Source: Bog-375 sp049587755 (lineage in GTDB: Bacteria; Acidobacteriota; Terriglobia; Bryobacterales; Bryobacteraceae). From it: a stretch of 64,000 bases of DNA. Numbering within the stretch: position 1 is the stretch's first letter; each line of letters opens with the position of its first letter. The notes under the pieces were generated by a model. It was not told the origin of the DNA. It made no database searches and was given only the letters and a program-made list of their open reading frames with translations. This document shows, in pieces, positions 25,800 through 35,619 of this stretch. The translations under genes and the position numbers were made by a program. The stretch lies in the NCBI GenBank assembly GCA_049587755.1, contig JBAVEN010000094.1:1-64000 (forward strand), written 5' to 3'.

Positions 25800-27002
25800 G
25801 TGAATAAATACTTGTTACTGTTGGCCGTAGGCTTGGCTTTGCCGGCCTGCAAGCAGCAGGCGGCGCGGCCAGGGATGACCGGCATGCCGGTGGTGCCGGT
25901 ATCGGTCGCCAAGGTGTCGCAGGAATCCGTTCCCACCGAGCTGAAGGTGGTAGGAACGGCGGAGGCTTCGGCGGTTGTGCAGGTCAAATCGCAGGTTGCC
26001 GGCGAACTGGCTGCTACGCATTTCACCGAAGGACAGAACGTGGCCAGGGGCGATCTGCTATTCGAGATCGATCCGCGGCCTTTCGACGACGCGCTGCGCC
26101 AGGCGGAGGCGGCCGTGGAGCGGGACAAGGCGCAGATCGTGCAGGCCGAGGCCACGCTCGAGCGCGACAAAGCCACCGCGCGCTTCGCGCAAAGCGACGC
26201 CCAGCGCCAGGCCGAGCTGAACAAGGGCGGGCTGACGTCTCACTCGGTCTATGACCAGGCGCGGTCCAACGCCGATGCGGCGAACGCTTCCGCGCGCGCC
26301 ACCCAGGCGGCGATTGATACCGCGAAAGCGGCCCTGGAAGCCGACCAGGCCGCCGTCGCGCTCGCCCGCCTCAATCTGGCTTACTGCCGGATTCGCGCGC
26401 CCATTTCCGGCCGCACCGGCAACCTGCTGGTGCACCCCGGCAACCTGGTGAAGGTCAACGACGTCGCGCTGGTGGTGATTCACCAGGTGTCGCCCATCTT
26501 TGTCGACTTTGCGGTACCGGAGCAGCACCTGGGCGCCATCCGCCGGCTCGCCGGCGAGGGTCGCAAGCTGGCCGTGCGCGTCGAGTCGCAGGACGATCCC
26601 GGCCGCGCCGCCTCCGGCTATCTTTCGGTAATCGACAATACGGTGGATGCCACCACCGGCACCATTCATCTGAAGGCGACGTTTGAGAACGCCGACCGCA
26701 TGTTGTGGCCCGGCCAGTTCGTCACCGCCACGCTTACGCTCGATACCATTCAGAATGCCGTGGTGGCCCCGGCCGAAGCGGTGCAAAGCGGACAGCAGGG
26801 GTACTTTGTGTACGCCGTCAAGCCGGACAACCACGTGGAAATCCGCCCCGTGACGATGGGCCGTACCTGGGGTGGCAAGGTGGTGATCGCGAGCGGCCTC
26901 CGGCCGGGCGAAACGGTGGTGACCGACGGGCAGATGCGCATCTTCCCCGGCGCGAAGATTGCGCCGGTGGATCCAGCCAAGCTGGGAACGGGGCCCCTGT
27001 GA
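25800..27002 (+). CDS. RND efflux periplasmic adaptor (membrane fusion) lipoprotein
   Basis: Predicted 400-aa MdtA/AcrA-type adaptor. A lipobox (LPAC, Cys17) directs lipidation. A biotinyl-lipoyl half (QVAGELAATHFTEGQNVARGDLLFEIDPRPF) is followed by an alpha-helical hairpin (residues about 95-195), the second lipoyl half (RIRAPISGRTGNLLVHPGNLV) and the beta-barrel/MP domains. The GTG start follows GGGGAATTATTCA. Its stop overlaps the start of the pump gene by 4 bp (GTGA). No TolC-like outer-membrane gene is adjacent. Confidence 0.93.
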   Translation: MNKYLLLLAVGLALPACKQQAARPGMTGMPVVPVSVAKVSQESVPTELKVVGTAEASAVVQVKSQVAGELAATHFTEGQNVARGDLLFEIDPRPFDDALRQAEAAVERDKAQIVQAEATLERDKATARFAQSDAQRQAELNKGGLTSHSVYDQARSNADAANASARATQAAIDTAKAALEADQAAVALARLNLAYCRIRAPISGRTGNLLVHPGNLVKVNDVALVVIHQVSPIFVDFAVPEQHLGAIRRLAGEGRKLAVRVESQDDPGRAASGYLSVIDNTVDATTGTIHLKATFENADRMLWPGQFVTATLTLDTIQNAVVAPAEAVQSGQQGYFVYAVKPDNHVEIRPVTMGRTWGGKVVIASGLRPGETVVTDGQMRIFPGAKIAPVDPAKLGTGPL

Positions 27003-30000
27003 ACCTCTCGCGCATCTTCATCGATCGCCCGATCATGACGACGCTGTTATGCTTCGCCATCCTCCTGTTCGGCACGGTGGCGTTTCGCGCGCTGCCGGTG
27101 GCCGCGCTGCCCAGCGTCGACTATCCCACTATCCAGGTGAACGCCGATCTCCCGGGCGCGAGCCCAGAGACCATGGCCTCCTCGGTCGCCACGCCGCTCG
27201 AACGCGAGTTCTCCACCATCGCCGGCATTCAATCGATGAACTCGGTGAACTCTCAGAGCAGCACCCAGATCACCGTGCAATTCACGCTCGACCGCACCAT
27301 TGACGCCGCGGCGCAAGACATTCAGGCGCACATCGCCGCGGCCGGCGGGAGACTGCCTGCCACCATGCCGCGGCCGCCCTCCTATCAGAAGGTCAACCCG
27401 GCCGAGCAGCCGGTGTTCTACCTGGCGCTGGTTTCCGACACTCTCCCGCTCTATACCGTGACCGATTATGCGGATGTTCTGCTGGCCCAGCGCATTTCCA
27501 TGGTGAGCGGCGTGGCGCGCGTGCAGGTCTATGGCGAACAGAAATACGCCGTGCGCGTGCAGGCGGACCCCAACCAGCTCGCGGCCCACAACATCGGCAT
27601 CGATGAGGTGCAGGCGGCCATCGCCTCCAGCAACACCAACCTTCCCACCGGCCGCCTGGACGGCGCCAAGCAGGCGTTCACCATCGAATCGAACGGCGGC
27701 CTGCTCAACGCCGCGGGTTACCGGCCGATTATAGTCGCCTGGCGCGGCGGCGCTCCCGTGCGCCTCGACCAGATCGCTAACGTGGTCGATGGTGTCGAAG
27801 ACGACAAGCTGATCGCCTGGTACAACAACCAGCGCGGCGTGATCCTGGCCGTCAACCGCCAGCCGGGCACCAACACCGTGGAAGTGGTAGACAACATCAA
27901 GCGGCTGCTGCCGGAATTCGAAAAGGAAATCCCCCCGGCCGTGAAACTTTCGGTTGCCTTTGACGCCTCCGAGTCCGTACGGGAATCGATTCACGACGTG
28001 GAATTCACCCTCACCCTGGTGGTGTGCGTAGTGGTGATGGTGATCTTCCTGTTCCTGCGCAATGTTTCCGCCACGTTGATTCCCGGCGCGGCGGTTCCCT
28101 TTTCGATCATCGGCGCCTTCGCCGCGATGTACCTGCTGGGTTACAGCCTGAACAATCTCTCGCTGATGGCGCTCACGCTCTCGGTGGGATTTGTCGTCGA
28201 TGACGCCATCGTGATGCTCGAGAACATCGTGCGCCACATGGAGATGGGCAAGTCACGCATGGAAGCCGCCATCGCCGCCTCGCGCGAAATCGGCTTCACC
28301 ATCCTCTCGATGACGTTTTCGTTGGTGGCGGTCTTCATCCCGGTGCTGTTCATGGCCGGGATTGTGGGCCGGCTGCTGCACGAATTTTCCGTGACCATCG
28401 TGGTGGCGATTCTGATTTCCGGCTTCGTCTCGCTGAGCCTGACACCGATGCTGGGCAGCCGGTTTCTGCGCAGCGACCGCGGGGTGAGCCACGGCGCTCT
28501 CTACCGCGCGCTGGAACGCGGCCACAAACTGACGGAGCGCTGGTACGAAAGGACGCTCGGGATCGCCATGCGGTTCCGGCTGGCAACGCTGACGGTGGCG
28601 GTGCTGATGCTGGTGGGCTCCGTCTACCTTTTCAAGACCATGCCCAAGGGGTTCATTCCTTCGCAGGATTCGGATTTCTTCTTCGGCATCACGCTTGGCC
28701 CGCAGGACATTTCGTTTGAGAATATGGCCCGCCACCACCGGGCTATCTCGGAAATCGTGCGCGCCACCCCCGGCGTAGAGGATGTGGGCTCGTTTGTGAT
28801 CGGCGGCAATCAGGCGTTCTTCTTCGCGCGCATGAAGCCCCGCGCCGAACGCGCCCTCTCGGTAGACCAGACGATTGAAGGGTTGCGCCCGCGCGTGATG
28901 GCCGTACCGGCGCTCTTTACCTTCATCCAGAACCCGCCGCCCATCACGGTGAGCGGCCAGTTTGGCGCATCGGCTTACCAGCTCACCATGCAGAGCCCCA
29001 ACCTCAAGGACCTGTACAAGTGGGCGCCGCGGCTCACCGCCAGAATGGGACAGATCCCGGGCTTCGTCGACGTCACCAACGACTTACAGATTGCCGCGCC
29101 GCAATTGATGGTGGATATCGACCGCGACCGCGCGCTAGCTCTTGGAGTTACGGCACTGCAGGTGCAAGACGCGCTCTACAGCGCCTTCGGCCAACGGCAG
29201 GCCTCGGTGATCTATGCGCCGGCCGACCAGTACGAGGTGATTCTCGAGCTTGAGAAGCAATACCAGCGCACGCCGGACGCGCTGTCGCGGCTCTACATCC
29301 GCTCGTCCCAGGGGTCGCTGGTGCCGCTCGACGCGGTCACCCGCACGCACCGCCAAACCGGCCCGCTCAACATCAATCACTTCGGGCAGTTGCCCGCCGT
29401 AACCGCGTCGTTCAACCTGCGGCCGGGCTTCTCGCTGGGGCAGGCCGCCGAACAGGTGGATAACGCGATCCTCGATCTGCACATGCCCTCCACCATCAGC
29501 ACCGGCTTCCAGGGAACCGTGAAGGAGTTTCAGAACTCCTTCCGCAACCTGACGCTGCTGCTGATCGTCGCCATCCTGGTGATTTACATCGTGCTGGGCG
29601 TGCTCTACGAGAGCTTCATTCACCCCATCACGATTCTCTCCGGCCTGCCCTCGGCGGTATTCGGCGCGCTGCTCACGCTGATGCTGTTCCACAAGGAGCT
29701 CGATCTCTACGCGTTTGTCGGCATCATCATGCTGTTCGGCGTGGTGAAGAAAAACGCCATCATGATGATCGACTTCGCGATTACCAGGCGCAGGGAAGGG
29801 CTGCCGGCCGAGCAAGCCATCTGGCAGGGCTGCATGCTGCGCTTCCGGCCCATCATGATGACCACGGTAGCGGCGCTGTTCGGCACGCTGCCCATTGCGC
29901 TGGGCTACGGCGAAGGCGGCGACGCCCGCCAACCACTGGGTCTGTCGGTGGTAGGCGGCCTGCTGTTCAGCCAGTTCCTAACGCTCTACATCACCCCGGT

Positions 30001-30091
30001 GATCTACGTGTACATGGAGCGTCTCCAGGAGGGTCTGGACGGCCGTAAGACTGCGGCGGGAGCGCCGCGCGAAGCCGCCGCGGCCATCTGA
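26999..30091 (+). CDS. RND multidrug efflux permease (MdtB/MdtC/AcrB family)
   Basis: Predicted 1030-aa proton-driven inner-membrane pump of full family length. Typical blocks include the N-terminus SRIFIDRPIMTTLL, the porter domain, GFVVDDAIVMLENIVRHME with the proton-relay Asp pair on TM4, and FVGIIMLFGVVKKNAIMMIDFA near the C-terminus. The GTG start overlaps the adaptor gene by 4 bp. The Val-Lys-Lys-Asn loop and the single permease gene fit MdtC-like pumps. Substrates cannot be predicted. Confidence 0.94.
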   Translation: MNLSRIFIDRPIMTTLLCFAILLFGTVAFRALPVAALPSVDYPTIQVNADLPGASPETMASSVATPLEREFSTIAGIQSMNSVNSQSSTQITVQFTLDRTIDAAAQDIQAHIAAAGGRLPATMPRPPSYQKVNPAEQPVFYLALVSDTLPLYTVTDYADVLLAQRISMVSGVARVQVYGEQKYAVRVQADPNQLAAHNIGIDEVQAAIASSNTNLPTGRLDGAKQAFTIESNGGLLNAAGYRPIIVAWRGGAPVRLDQIANVVDGVEDDKLIAWYNNQRGVILAVNRQPGTNTVEVVDNIKRLLPEFEKEIPPAVKLSVAFDASESVRESIHDVEFTLTLVVCVVVMVIFLFLRNVSATLIPGAAVPFSIIGAFAAMYLLGYSLNNLSLMALTLSVGFVVDDAIVMLENIVRHMEMGKSRMEAAIAASREIGFTILSMTFSLVAVFIPVLFMAGIVGRLLHEFSVTIVVAILISGFVSLSLTPMLGSRFLRSDRGVSHGALYRALERGHKLTERWYERTLGIAMRFRLATLTVAVLMLVGSVYLFKTMPKGFIPSQDSDFFFGITLGPQDISFENMARHHRAISEIVRATPGVEDVGSFVIGGNQAFFFARMKPRAERALSVDQTIEGLRPRVMAVPALFTFIQNPPPITVSGQFGASAYQLTMQSPNLKDLYKWAPRLTARMGQIPGFVDVTNDLQIAAPQLMVDIDRDRALALGVTALQVQDALYSAFGQRQASVIYAPADQYEVILELEKQYQRTPDALSRLYIRSSQGSLVPLDAVTRTHRQTGPLNINHFGQLPAVTASFNLRPGFSLGQAAEQVDNAILDLHMPSTISTGFQGTVKEFQNSFRNLTLLLIVAILVIYIVLGVLYESFIHPITILSGLPSAVFGALLTLMLFHKELDLYAFVGIIMLFGVVKKNAIMMIDFAITRRREGLPAEQAIWQGCMLRFRPIMMTTVAALFGTLPIALGYGEGGDARQPLGLSVVGGLLFSQFLTLYITPVIYVYMERLQEGLDGRKTAAGAPREAAAAI

Positions 30092-30239
30092 CCGCCGGAC
30101 GGCTTTCCCCCTCGATGCCGAGAATGGAGATTTTCAGAGCTGGAGATCGATATTCATGGATCAAGAAAGGCCCGATGGCTGTATACTGAGTCTCTCGGGA
30201 GATCCCTTAATGGAAATCCCGCAGCAAAGGAGCGCTCCC

Positions 30240-30836
30240 ATGCGTAACACTGTTTTCAGTGGCGTTGCAGCGTTTTGCCCCAGGGGAGCTTGCAGGTCAC
30301 TCGCAAGCCTTCTCGCATTCAGTGCGATGGCGTTTCTCTTCGCCGGGCGCATCTCGGTCGCACAGGATTCTAAAACTCCCGCCGAACTGCCCGCGCCATC
30401 CAGCGGCAAAGCCATCGTCTGTATCTACCGCGTGTACAGATTTACCGGCTCGTCCTCACACGACGAGCTTTATGTCAACGGTACTCATCTCGCCAAACTC
30501 CTCAACAGCGAATACGCATTCCTGGAAGTGCCGCCGGGGACTGTTGTGATCTCCGGATTGCCCAAGGAGTATTACGGAAGCGTCATCATGTCCGCCGGGG
30601 CGGCCCTCAATCAAGCCAGGCAGAAAGAAAACGAGCGGGCCCGGTTTGAGGCGGAGGCGGGCAAAACCTATTACTTCAAATGGACCGCCGGACCCATGGC
30701 AACTGGGATCAAGGTCACGCCTGAAGATCCCGCGGTCGGAGCCAAACAGATACGCAAACTCCATCCCTCCAAGCCCGTTGACGACAAAGAAGAAGCGAGA
30801 CCAGGAACAAAAGACACCGACAAACCGACGCCGTAG
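30240..30836 (+). CDS. Secreted DUF2846-type protein
   Basis: Predicted 198-aa exported protein. The signal peptide lies at about residues 1-41 (after PRGACRSLAS a hydrophobic core ends in SVAQ). The domain KAIVCIYRVYRFTGSS...ELYVNGTHLAKLLNSEYAFLEVPPGTVVI with a later TYYFKW block matches the DUF2846 pattern, of unknown function. The C-terminus is charged and Lys/Pro-rich. AAAGGAG lies 7 nt before ATG 30240. Confidence 0.72.
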   Translation: MRNTVFSGVAAFCPRGACRSLASLLAFSAMAFLFAGRISVAQDSKTPAELPAPSSGKAIVCIYRVYRFTGSSSHDELYVNGTHLAKLLNSEYAFLEVPPGTVVISGLPKEYYGSVIMSAGAALNQARQKENERARFEAEAGKTYYFKWTAGPMATGIKVTPEDPAVGAKQIRKLHPSKPVDDKEEARPGTKDTDKPTP

Positions 30837-31452
30837 CGTCCGCCGCGCCAGCGGCTTGGTTTTCGTCGGCCACTCGGACACGATACGAGCCCGTTGCATA
30901 AAGGACCCCTTTTGCAGTGTTCAGCTATTAGTGCGCCCGGGACTCCCGCGCCGTCCGCCGCAACCGCTCCAACTGCGCCTGTGGCGTCCGCAGGGCGTTC
31001 ACGGTTAGGAAAACCGGCTTAAGAAGTACTTCCCGGCTTATGCGTCTTGCCGGTCGACAGCGGAGCAAGAGCGAGCGACAGGGGGGCGACGATGGCAAGC
31101 CTCGTCTGGATCATGGCTTTTCTACTCGTCGCGATGCGCGTATCGAAAGAGCCGGTGCTTTCGCTTCTCCGCGGCTGGCCTGGGGCGATCCGATTCGGGA
31201 TGCAAGGGCCTGCCGGCACTCAGGCTTGGGGTAGAAGCTCACGCAAGCTCGGCGGCAAACAATGACGCGGTGAAGTCTGTTTTGGCAAATCACCCTTTGG
31301 AGAAGCCGGCCGGGGCTCCCCAAGGCCGGTTGCGCCGTTTGGCTGGCAGGCGCGTTCACGGCCACCAATTCTGCCCGCTTTCGGGCCCGGCGGGGAAGCG
31401 CGAGGCGCTTGCCGCCGCAACCTGCTACCGTTTTGTGCAATAGGAGTCGAAA
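30837..31452. other. Long non-coding gap, 616 bp
   Basis: No reading frame here has a signal peptide, domain motif or good ribosome-binding site, although several short frames overlap. I looked for tRNA, tmRNA, SRP and RNase P signatures and saw none. It may hold a decayed gene or an unrecognised small RNA, besides the promoter for the M1-like gene. Confidence 0.5.
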
Positions 31453-33426
31453 GTGCGAAACTCATTCCTCGGATTCGTCATTTTGAGCCTGCCCTGCCTG
31501 CTCGCCGCGCAGGCCGGATTCTGGGCCCCGGTTGTGCCGCCCCGCGCGCAGTACCGCATCGATGGCGCGTTCGATGCGGCGGGCCCGCGGCTGAAGGGCA
31601 CCGAAACCATCGTTTTCCGGAACAGCACGCCGCGGGCGATGGCGCGGCTGGCGCTGGACTGGAGCATCGGGACGGGTAAGAGCGTGACGCTCACCGCGAA
31701 CGGCAAGCCCGCGGCCCTGCTGCTTCCACCGGGAGCGAAAAGCGTCTCCGGCCCGCTGCTGCTTCAACTGCCGGAACCTCTGGCGCCGGGTGCGCCGCTC
31801 GATCTCCGGCTCGAGTTCATCAATGACTACGGCCGCGAGTTCGACCCGGCGCACGGCGTTCTTCTCCAGGGCTGGTACCCGAAACTCTGGTGGGGCTTCG
31901 GAACTCTCGACGACTACACGGTGCGACTGAAGCCGCCGGAGGGCGCCGCGGTGGTGGCCAGCGGCGTCTGGAATCCGGCTTCGGGCCTGTGGACCGGCAG
32001 CGGCATTCGCGACTTCGCGGCCGGTATCTACAGCGCGCAGCGGTATACCATCGACCGCGCCCAGGCCGGGGACGTGCAGGTCACAGCCGTCTATACCGTG
32101 GCCGGCGCGAAGTGCGGAAGACTGGTGCTCAAAACCGCGGTGGATGCGATCACGTTCTATCGCGGCCGGTTCGGCTTCTATCCTCACAAATCGCTCACCC
32201 TGATTCCCGGCGGCGACTACCCGGCAGGCGGCTACCCCGCCGCCACCGCGCTGGTGGTGATTCACGGCGAAGAGCAGATGGAGAAGAAACCCGAAGCGCA
32301 CTTCCGCTGGATTACGGCGCACGAAATCGGGCACATGTACTGGTCGCAGTACGTGCTCGCCGCAGGCGCGGACGATCTCAACTGGCTCATGATCGGCCTC
32401 GGAATCTTCGCCGACCGCGAGTACCGCCGGGCGCGCGCGATCGCCGCGCCCATCGGCAATCTTCCGGCGAACTACATCGGCGGCATGAAAGACGGTATCG
32501 ACACCACGCTGGATCTCACCGATGAGCAGCAGGAAGTGGTGGAGTGGGATTACAACAACATCGCCGAACACGGCAAAAGCAGCGCCATGATGGATGCGCT
32601 GGAATCGACCATCGGGGCAGCGGTGTTCGACCGCGCTTACCGGCGCATCCTGCGCGAGTTTCACGGACGCCGGCTGACAGTGCACGATTTCGAAAGAGTC
32701 TGCGAAGAGGAAAGCGGCGAGGACCTGGGCTGGTTCTTCGAGAGCTGGACGCGCAGCAACCAGTACACCCGCTACCGCGCTGTGCGCCTCGAACCGACGC
32801 AGAGCGGCGGTGTCCGGCGCTCGCCGGTAGAAGTGATCTCGGAGGGTAGTCGCCCCCAGCGCGTGCCGGTGGTTGCAACGTTCGAGGACGGCTCCCGGCA
32901 GACGCTGCGTACGGACCGGCTGGCGGGCGACAGCGTGCTCACCTTCGAGAGCGAGTCGCCTCTCAAAGAGCTGAAGCTCGATCCGGGGAATACGCTATGG
33001 CTGCTCGACTTCGAACCGCCGCTTTCGGCGGCGGGAATGACGCGGAAAATCGCCGGGCTGGAGCTGACCGGCTCGGCCGAGGCCGCGCTGGCCTTGCTGC
33101 CGCGTGCCATTGAGCTGCGCCTCGCAACTTCGCGCCCCTGGCGCCGGCTCGGCCTGATGCTCTACGACGGCAAGCACTACCAGGAGGCGCTCGACTGTTT
33201 CCGGCGCGCCTACGATGCCACCACGGACCAGGATTACCGGTTCCTGGCGCTGGTCTGGCAAGGCCAGTTGCTGGACCTGTTAAACAAACGCGCTGACGCA
33301 ATCGCCGCATACCAGGCAGCGAAGGCCACGGGTTCGACGTACACCTTCCGCCACGACCAATACAGCCTGGCGATCGACCAGAAGTGGGTGGAGCAGCGGC
33401 TGGCAACGCCGTTTGAACGGAAGTAG
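31453..33426 (+). CDS. Secreted M1-like (gluzincin) peptidase-fold protein, zinc site incomplete
   Basis: Predicted 657-aa exported protein. The signal peptide is residues 1-20. An N-terminal beta-sandwich precedes a catalytic-like domain with HEIGH (His290, Glu291, His294). In M1 enzymes the third zinc ligand is Glu 19 residues after the second His (WLNEG); here the same place reads NWLMIG, so the Glu is missing, and Glu323 is the nearest alternative. The C-terminus (residues about 560-650) looks like TPR helices. It may be a weak or non-catalytic relative. GTG 31453 has AGGAG 6 nt upstream. Confidence 0.78.
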   Translation: MRNSFLGFVILSLPCLLAAQAGFWAPVVPPRAQYRIDGAFDAAGPRLKGTETIVFRNSTPRAMARLALDWSIGTGKSVTLTANGKPAALLLPPGAKSVSGPLLLQLPEPLAPGAPLDLRLEFINDYGREFDPAHGVLLQGWYPKLWWGFGTLDDYTVRLKPPEGAAVVASGVWNPASGLWTGSGIRDFAAGIYSAQRYTIDRAQAGDVQVTAVYTVAGAKCGRLVLKTAVDAITFYRGRFGFYPHKSLTLIPGGDYPAGGYPAATALVVIHGEEQMEKKPEAHFRWITAHEIGHMYWSQYVLAAGADDLNWLMIGLGIFADREYRRARAIAAPIGNLPANYIGGMKDGIDTTLDLTDEQQEVVEWDYNNIAEHGKSSAMMDALESTIGAAVFDRAYRRILREFHGRRLTVHDFERVCEEESGEDLGWFFESWTRSNQYTRYRAVRLEPTQSGGVRRSPVEVISEGSRPQRVPVVATFEDGSRQTLRTDRLAGDSVLTFESESPLKELKLDPGNTLWLLDFEPPLSAAGMTRKIAGLELTGSAEAALALLPRAIELRLATSRPWRRLGLMLYDGKHYQEALDCFRRAYDATTDQDYRFLALVWQGQLLDLLNKRADAIAAYQAAKATGSTYTFRHDQYSLAIDQKWVEQRLATPFERK

Positions 33427-33609
33427 AGGTGGATTTCTGCGGGGGCTGCTGTCGGTGGGAGGCGCCGGGCCTCGGCGCTCTCGCAAAGGAAGCTGGCCAC
33501 ACGGTTCCTCGCAGTGCCGGGACCTTACGGACACTCCCGGCGTGACGGCTAGTATTTCGCCCGTTGGGTCGCTTTGATTATCGGGTTCCCAGCAGTTCCA
33601 GCGAGTCCC

Positions 33610-34929
33610 TCATTCCACCGGGTACCTATCCAGCACCCAATCGAGGGCCTCGGCGGGAGTGCGGAGGCGGCTTTCCAACTGTGCGTCTTCGACGGCCGAA
33701 AGGATCTCGCCGAAACGAGGGCCGGGGCGGTAGCCGGCAGCGATCAGGTCGGCTCCAGTGATCAGGGGGGCGGGCTTGATCTCTTCGGCGGTCATCTCTT
33801 CCCACTTGTGCTTGACGAAGTCGTAGGTTTCCAGGTGGCCGCTGCTGGCCAGGCAGTCCAGGCGGTGCAGTTCGAGATGTTCGTCGAAGCGGGCCAGGCG
33901 CATCAGGCGCTTGAGCGTGCTCTCTTTCATTCTGCCCACGTCTTTAAAGTGCATGTGATGGGCCACCAGCGACTCCACCTGCTCGATGTCATCGCGCGAG
34001 AATCGCAGCCGGGTGAGAATCGCGCGGGCCATCTCAACACCTTTCTCGACGTGCCCGTCGAAGCGGATGCGGTCCGCCACGCGGAAGACGGGCGGCTTGC
34101 CCACGTCGTGCAGCAGCGCGCCCAAGGCCAGCGTCGGCGTGGCGGGCCCAAGACTAGCGAGCAGCAGGCGGGTGTGCGTCCAGACGTCGCCTTCAGGGTG
34201 AAACTCGGGCGGCTGCGCGACGCCGTGCATGGCGGCCACTTCGGGTAGCAGCACGGCCAGCAGACCGCTTTCGTCCAGCAAGTCCAGGCCATGGGCGGCG
34301 CCGCCTTCGGTGAGGATGCGGACCAACTCGTCGCGCACGCGCTCGGCCGACACCCGCGCAACCAGGCCGGCATGGCGGCGCATGGCCTCAAAGGTGGCCG
34401 GTTCAATCGAGAATCCGAGCCGGGCGGCGAATCGCACGGCGCGCAACAGGCGGAGATGGTCCTCGCGGAGGCGGGCATCGGGATCGCCGATGGCCCGCAC
34501 CAGCCGGCCGTCGAGATCGGCGCGGCCTTCAACATAATCCAGCACCTGCCCGGTCTCCGGGTCCATCATGAGGCCGTTGATGGTGAAGTCGCGGCGCAGC
34601 ACGTCGGCCTTCGGGTCGGCTTCAAAGTGCACGGCGACGGGCCGGCGGCCGTCCTCATATTCGTGGTCGCTGCGAAAGGTGGCCACTTCCACTTGCGCGA
34701 AGGCGTCCCGCACCAGAACCACGCCGAAGTGCGCGCCCACAAGGCCGGATTGGGGGAACAGGTCCATGATGCGGTCCGGCCGCGCGTCGGTAGAGATGTC
34801 GAAATCCTTGGGGCGCGTCCCGCGCAGCAAATCGCGCACGCAGCCGCCGACCAGATAGGCCTGGTGGCCGGCAGAGCGCAGCCGTGCGATGACGCCGCGC
34901 GCCAGCGATTCCGCCTGCGATTGCGGCAT
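33610..34929 (-). CDS. CCA tRNA nucleotidyltransferase / poly(A) polymerase family with HD domain
   Basis: Predicted 439-aa enzyme that adds or repairs the CCA tail of tRNAs. The nucleotidyltransferase head has GGCVRD (residues 28-33) and the catalytic DFD pair (Asp42, Asp44). The RRDFTINGLM block and neck region follow, then an HD phosphohydrolase domain (THTRLLL, LLHDVGKP, VAHHMHF). ATG 34929 has GGTGAGGGGG upstream on the minus strand. Class II members split into CCA-adding and poly(A)-adding types; the HD domain favours a bifunctional CCA enzyme. Confidence 0.92.
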   Translation of the reverse strand: MPQSQAESLARGVIARLRSAGHQAYLVGGCVRDLLRGTRPKDFDISTDARPDRIMDLFPQSGLVGAHFGVVLVRDAFAQVEVATFRSDHEYEDGRRPVAVHFEADPKADVLRRDFTINGLMMDPETGQVLDYVEGRADLDGRLVRAIGDPDARLREDHLRLLRAVRFAARLGFSIEPATFEAMRRHAGLVARVSAERVRDELVRILTEGGAAHGLDLLDESGLLAVLLPEVAAMHGVAQPPEFHPEGDVWTHTRLLLASLGPATPTLALGALLHDVGKPPVFRVADRIRFDGHVEKGVEMARAILTRLRFSRDDIEQVESLVAHHMHFKDVGRMKESTLKRLMRLARFDEHLELHRLDCLASSGHLETYDFVKHKWEEMTAEEIKPAPLITGADLIAAGYRPGPRFGEILSAVEDAQLESRLRTPAEALDWVLDRYPVE

Positions 34930-34939
34930 TTAACCCCCT

Positions 34940-34961
34940 CACCACATACTAATATGTCGAG
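34940..34961. promoter_or_regulatory. 22-bp motif shared with the riboswitch promoter at 37101
   Basis: CACCACATACTAATATGTCG at 34940-34959 followed by AG matches 19 of 22 bases with 37101-37122. It lies between the divergent starts of cca and the 174-aa membrane protein. TAATAT could be a -10 for the plus strand, or the motif could be an operator. Confidence 0.5.
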
Positions 34962-35024
34962 CCGAATCGTACTCGAGGCGCCGCAAGGCCGTATCACGGC
35001 GGCGGCCGCATCCCGCGGTAACGG

Positions 35025-35074
35025 CCGTGGACCAGGTCCACGGCAGGGTGGCATCGCGCGGCGATGCGACCTGC
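35025..35074. repeat. Two adjacent hairpins (REP/BIME-like)
   Basis: CCGTGGACC / GGTCCACGG with a 1-nt loop (35025-35043) is followed by GCATCGC / GCGATGC with a GCG loop (35051-35067), the latter extended by GCAGG/CCTGC (35043-35047 with 35070-35074). They sit 20 bp before the 174-aa protein start. Confidence 0.65.
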
Positions 35075-35094
35075 CTGTGGTACGCTACGGCTGC

Positions 35095-35619
35095 ATGCAG
35101 GAAGCGAGAGGTGTGCCTCGACAGCGGTATTCCTCGATCAGAGCGTTCGCGATCTGCGCCTTCGTACTGTACGCCGCCGTAACGTTCACAGTGACGGTCA
35201 GGGCTATTCTGCGGGGGAGTTCCTTCGAGCAACTGGGACCGAACGAAACAACCGATTCTTTTCTGCAGGTCCTGGATGCGCCCCACCCCGGCTCGCTCGT
35301 CGAAGGCGGCTTGCGCAGATACGGCCCGCAGCAGCGTCTCTTGTTCGTCGGACCGGCTGGTGATTCTTCGACGTTACGGGTGTATTTCACGGTCGCGTAT
35401 CTTGCCTACCCGCGGCCGGTCGCGGCCATCTTCTGCGGCGAACGCGGCAAAAGCCGCACCTCCACAATGGAAAAGCTGCCCCGTTCCACCGAAATTGCCG
35501 GGGTGATCTTTTTCGACACCGATCCCGGGCGCTGGGCGGCAGGCGGAACCCAAGTGACCTCCAGACTCTATATCGCACCTTATAGCGGCGCGGGCTCATG
35601 GGAATCTTTCTGTCGATAG
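35095..35619 (+). CDS. Single-pass membrane protein of unknown function
   Basis: Predicted 174-aa protein with one N-terminal transmembrane helix (residues about 15-37, AFAICAFVLYAAVTFTV) and an extracytoplasmic domain (LLFVGPAGDSSTLRVYFTVAYLAYPRPVAAIFC). I do not recognise the family. Its 3' end overlaps the next gene by 22 bp, so the two products are probably made together. The same frame stays open far upstream over cca, but that part is antisense to cca and not credible. The start at ATG 35095 is moderately supported. Confidence 0.62.
   Translation: MQEARGVPRQRYSSIRAFAICAFVLYAAVTFTVTVRAILRGSSFEQLGPNETTDSFLQVLDAPHPGSLVEGGLRRYGPQQRLLFVGPAGDSSTLRVYFTVAYLAYPRPVAAIFCGERGKSRTSTMEKLPRSTEIAGVIFFDTDPGRWAAGGTQVTSRLYIAPYSGAGSWESFCR

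Noticed and set aside
27047..28237. Minus-strand frame of 396 codons opposite the RND permease
   Set aside because: His/Arg/Gly-rich shadow of a clear RND gene.
34291..35094. Upstream extension of the 174-aa membrane protein frame
   Set aside because: It is antisense to the well-supported cca gene and has no domain; the frame simply stays open by base composition.
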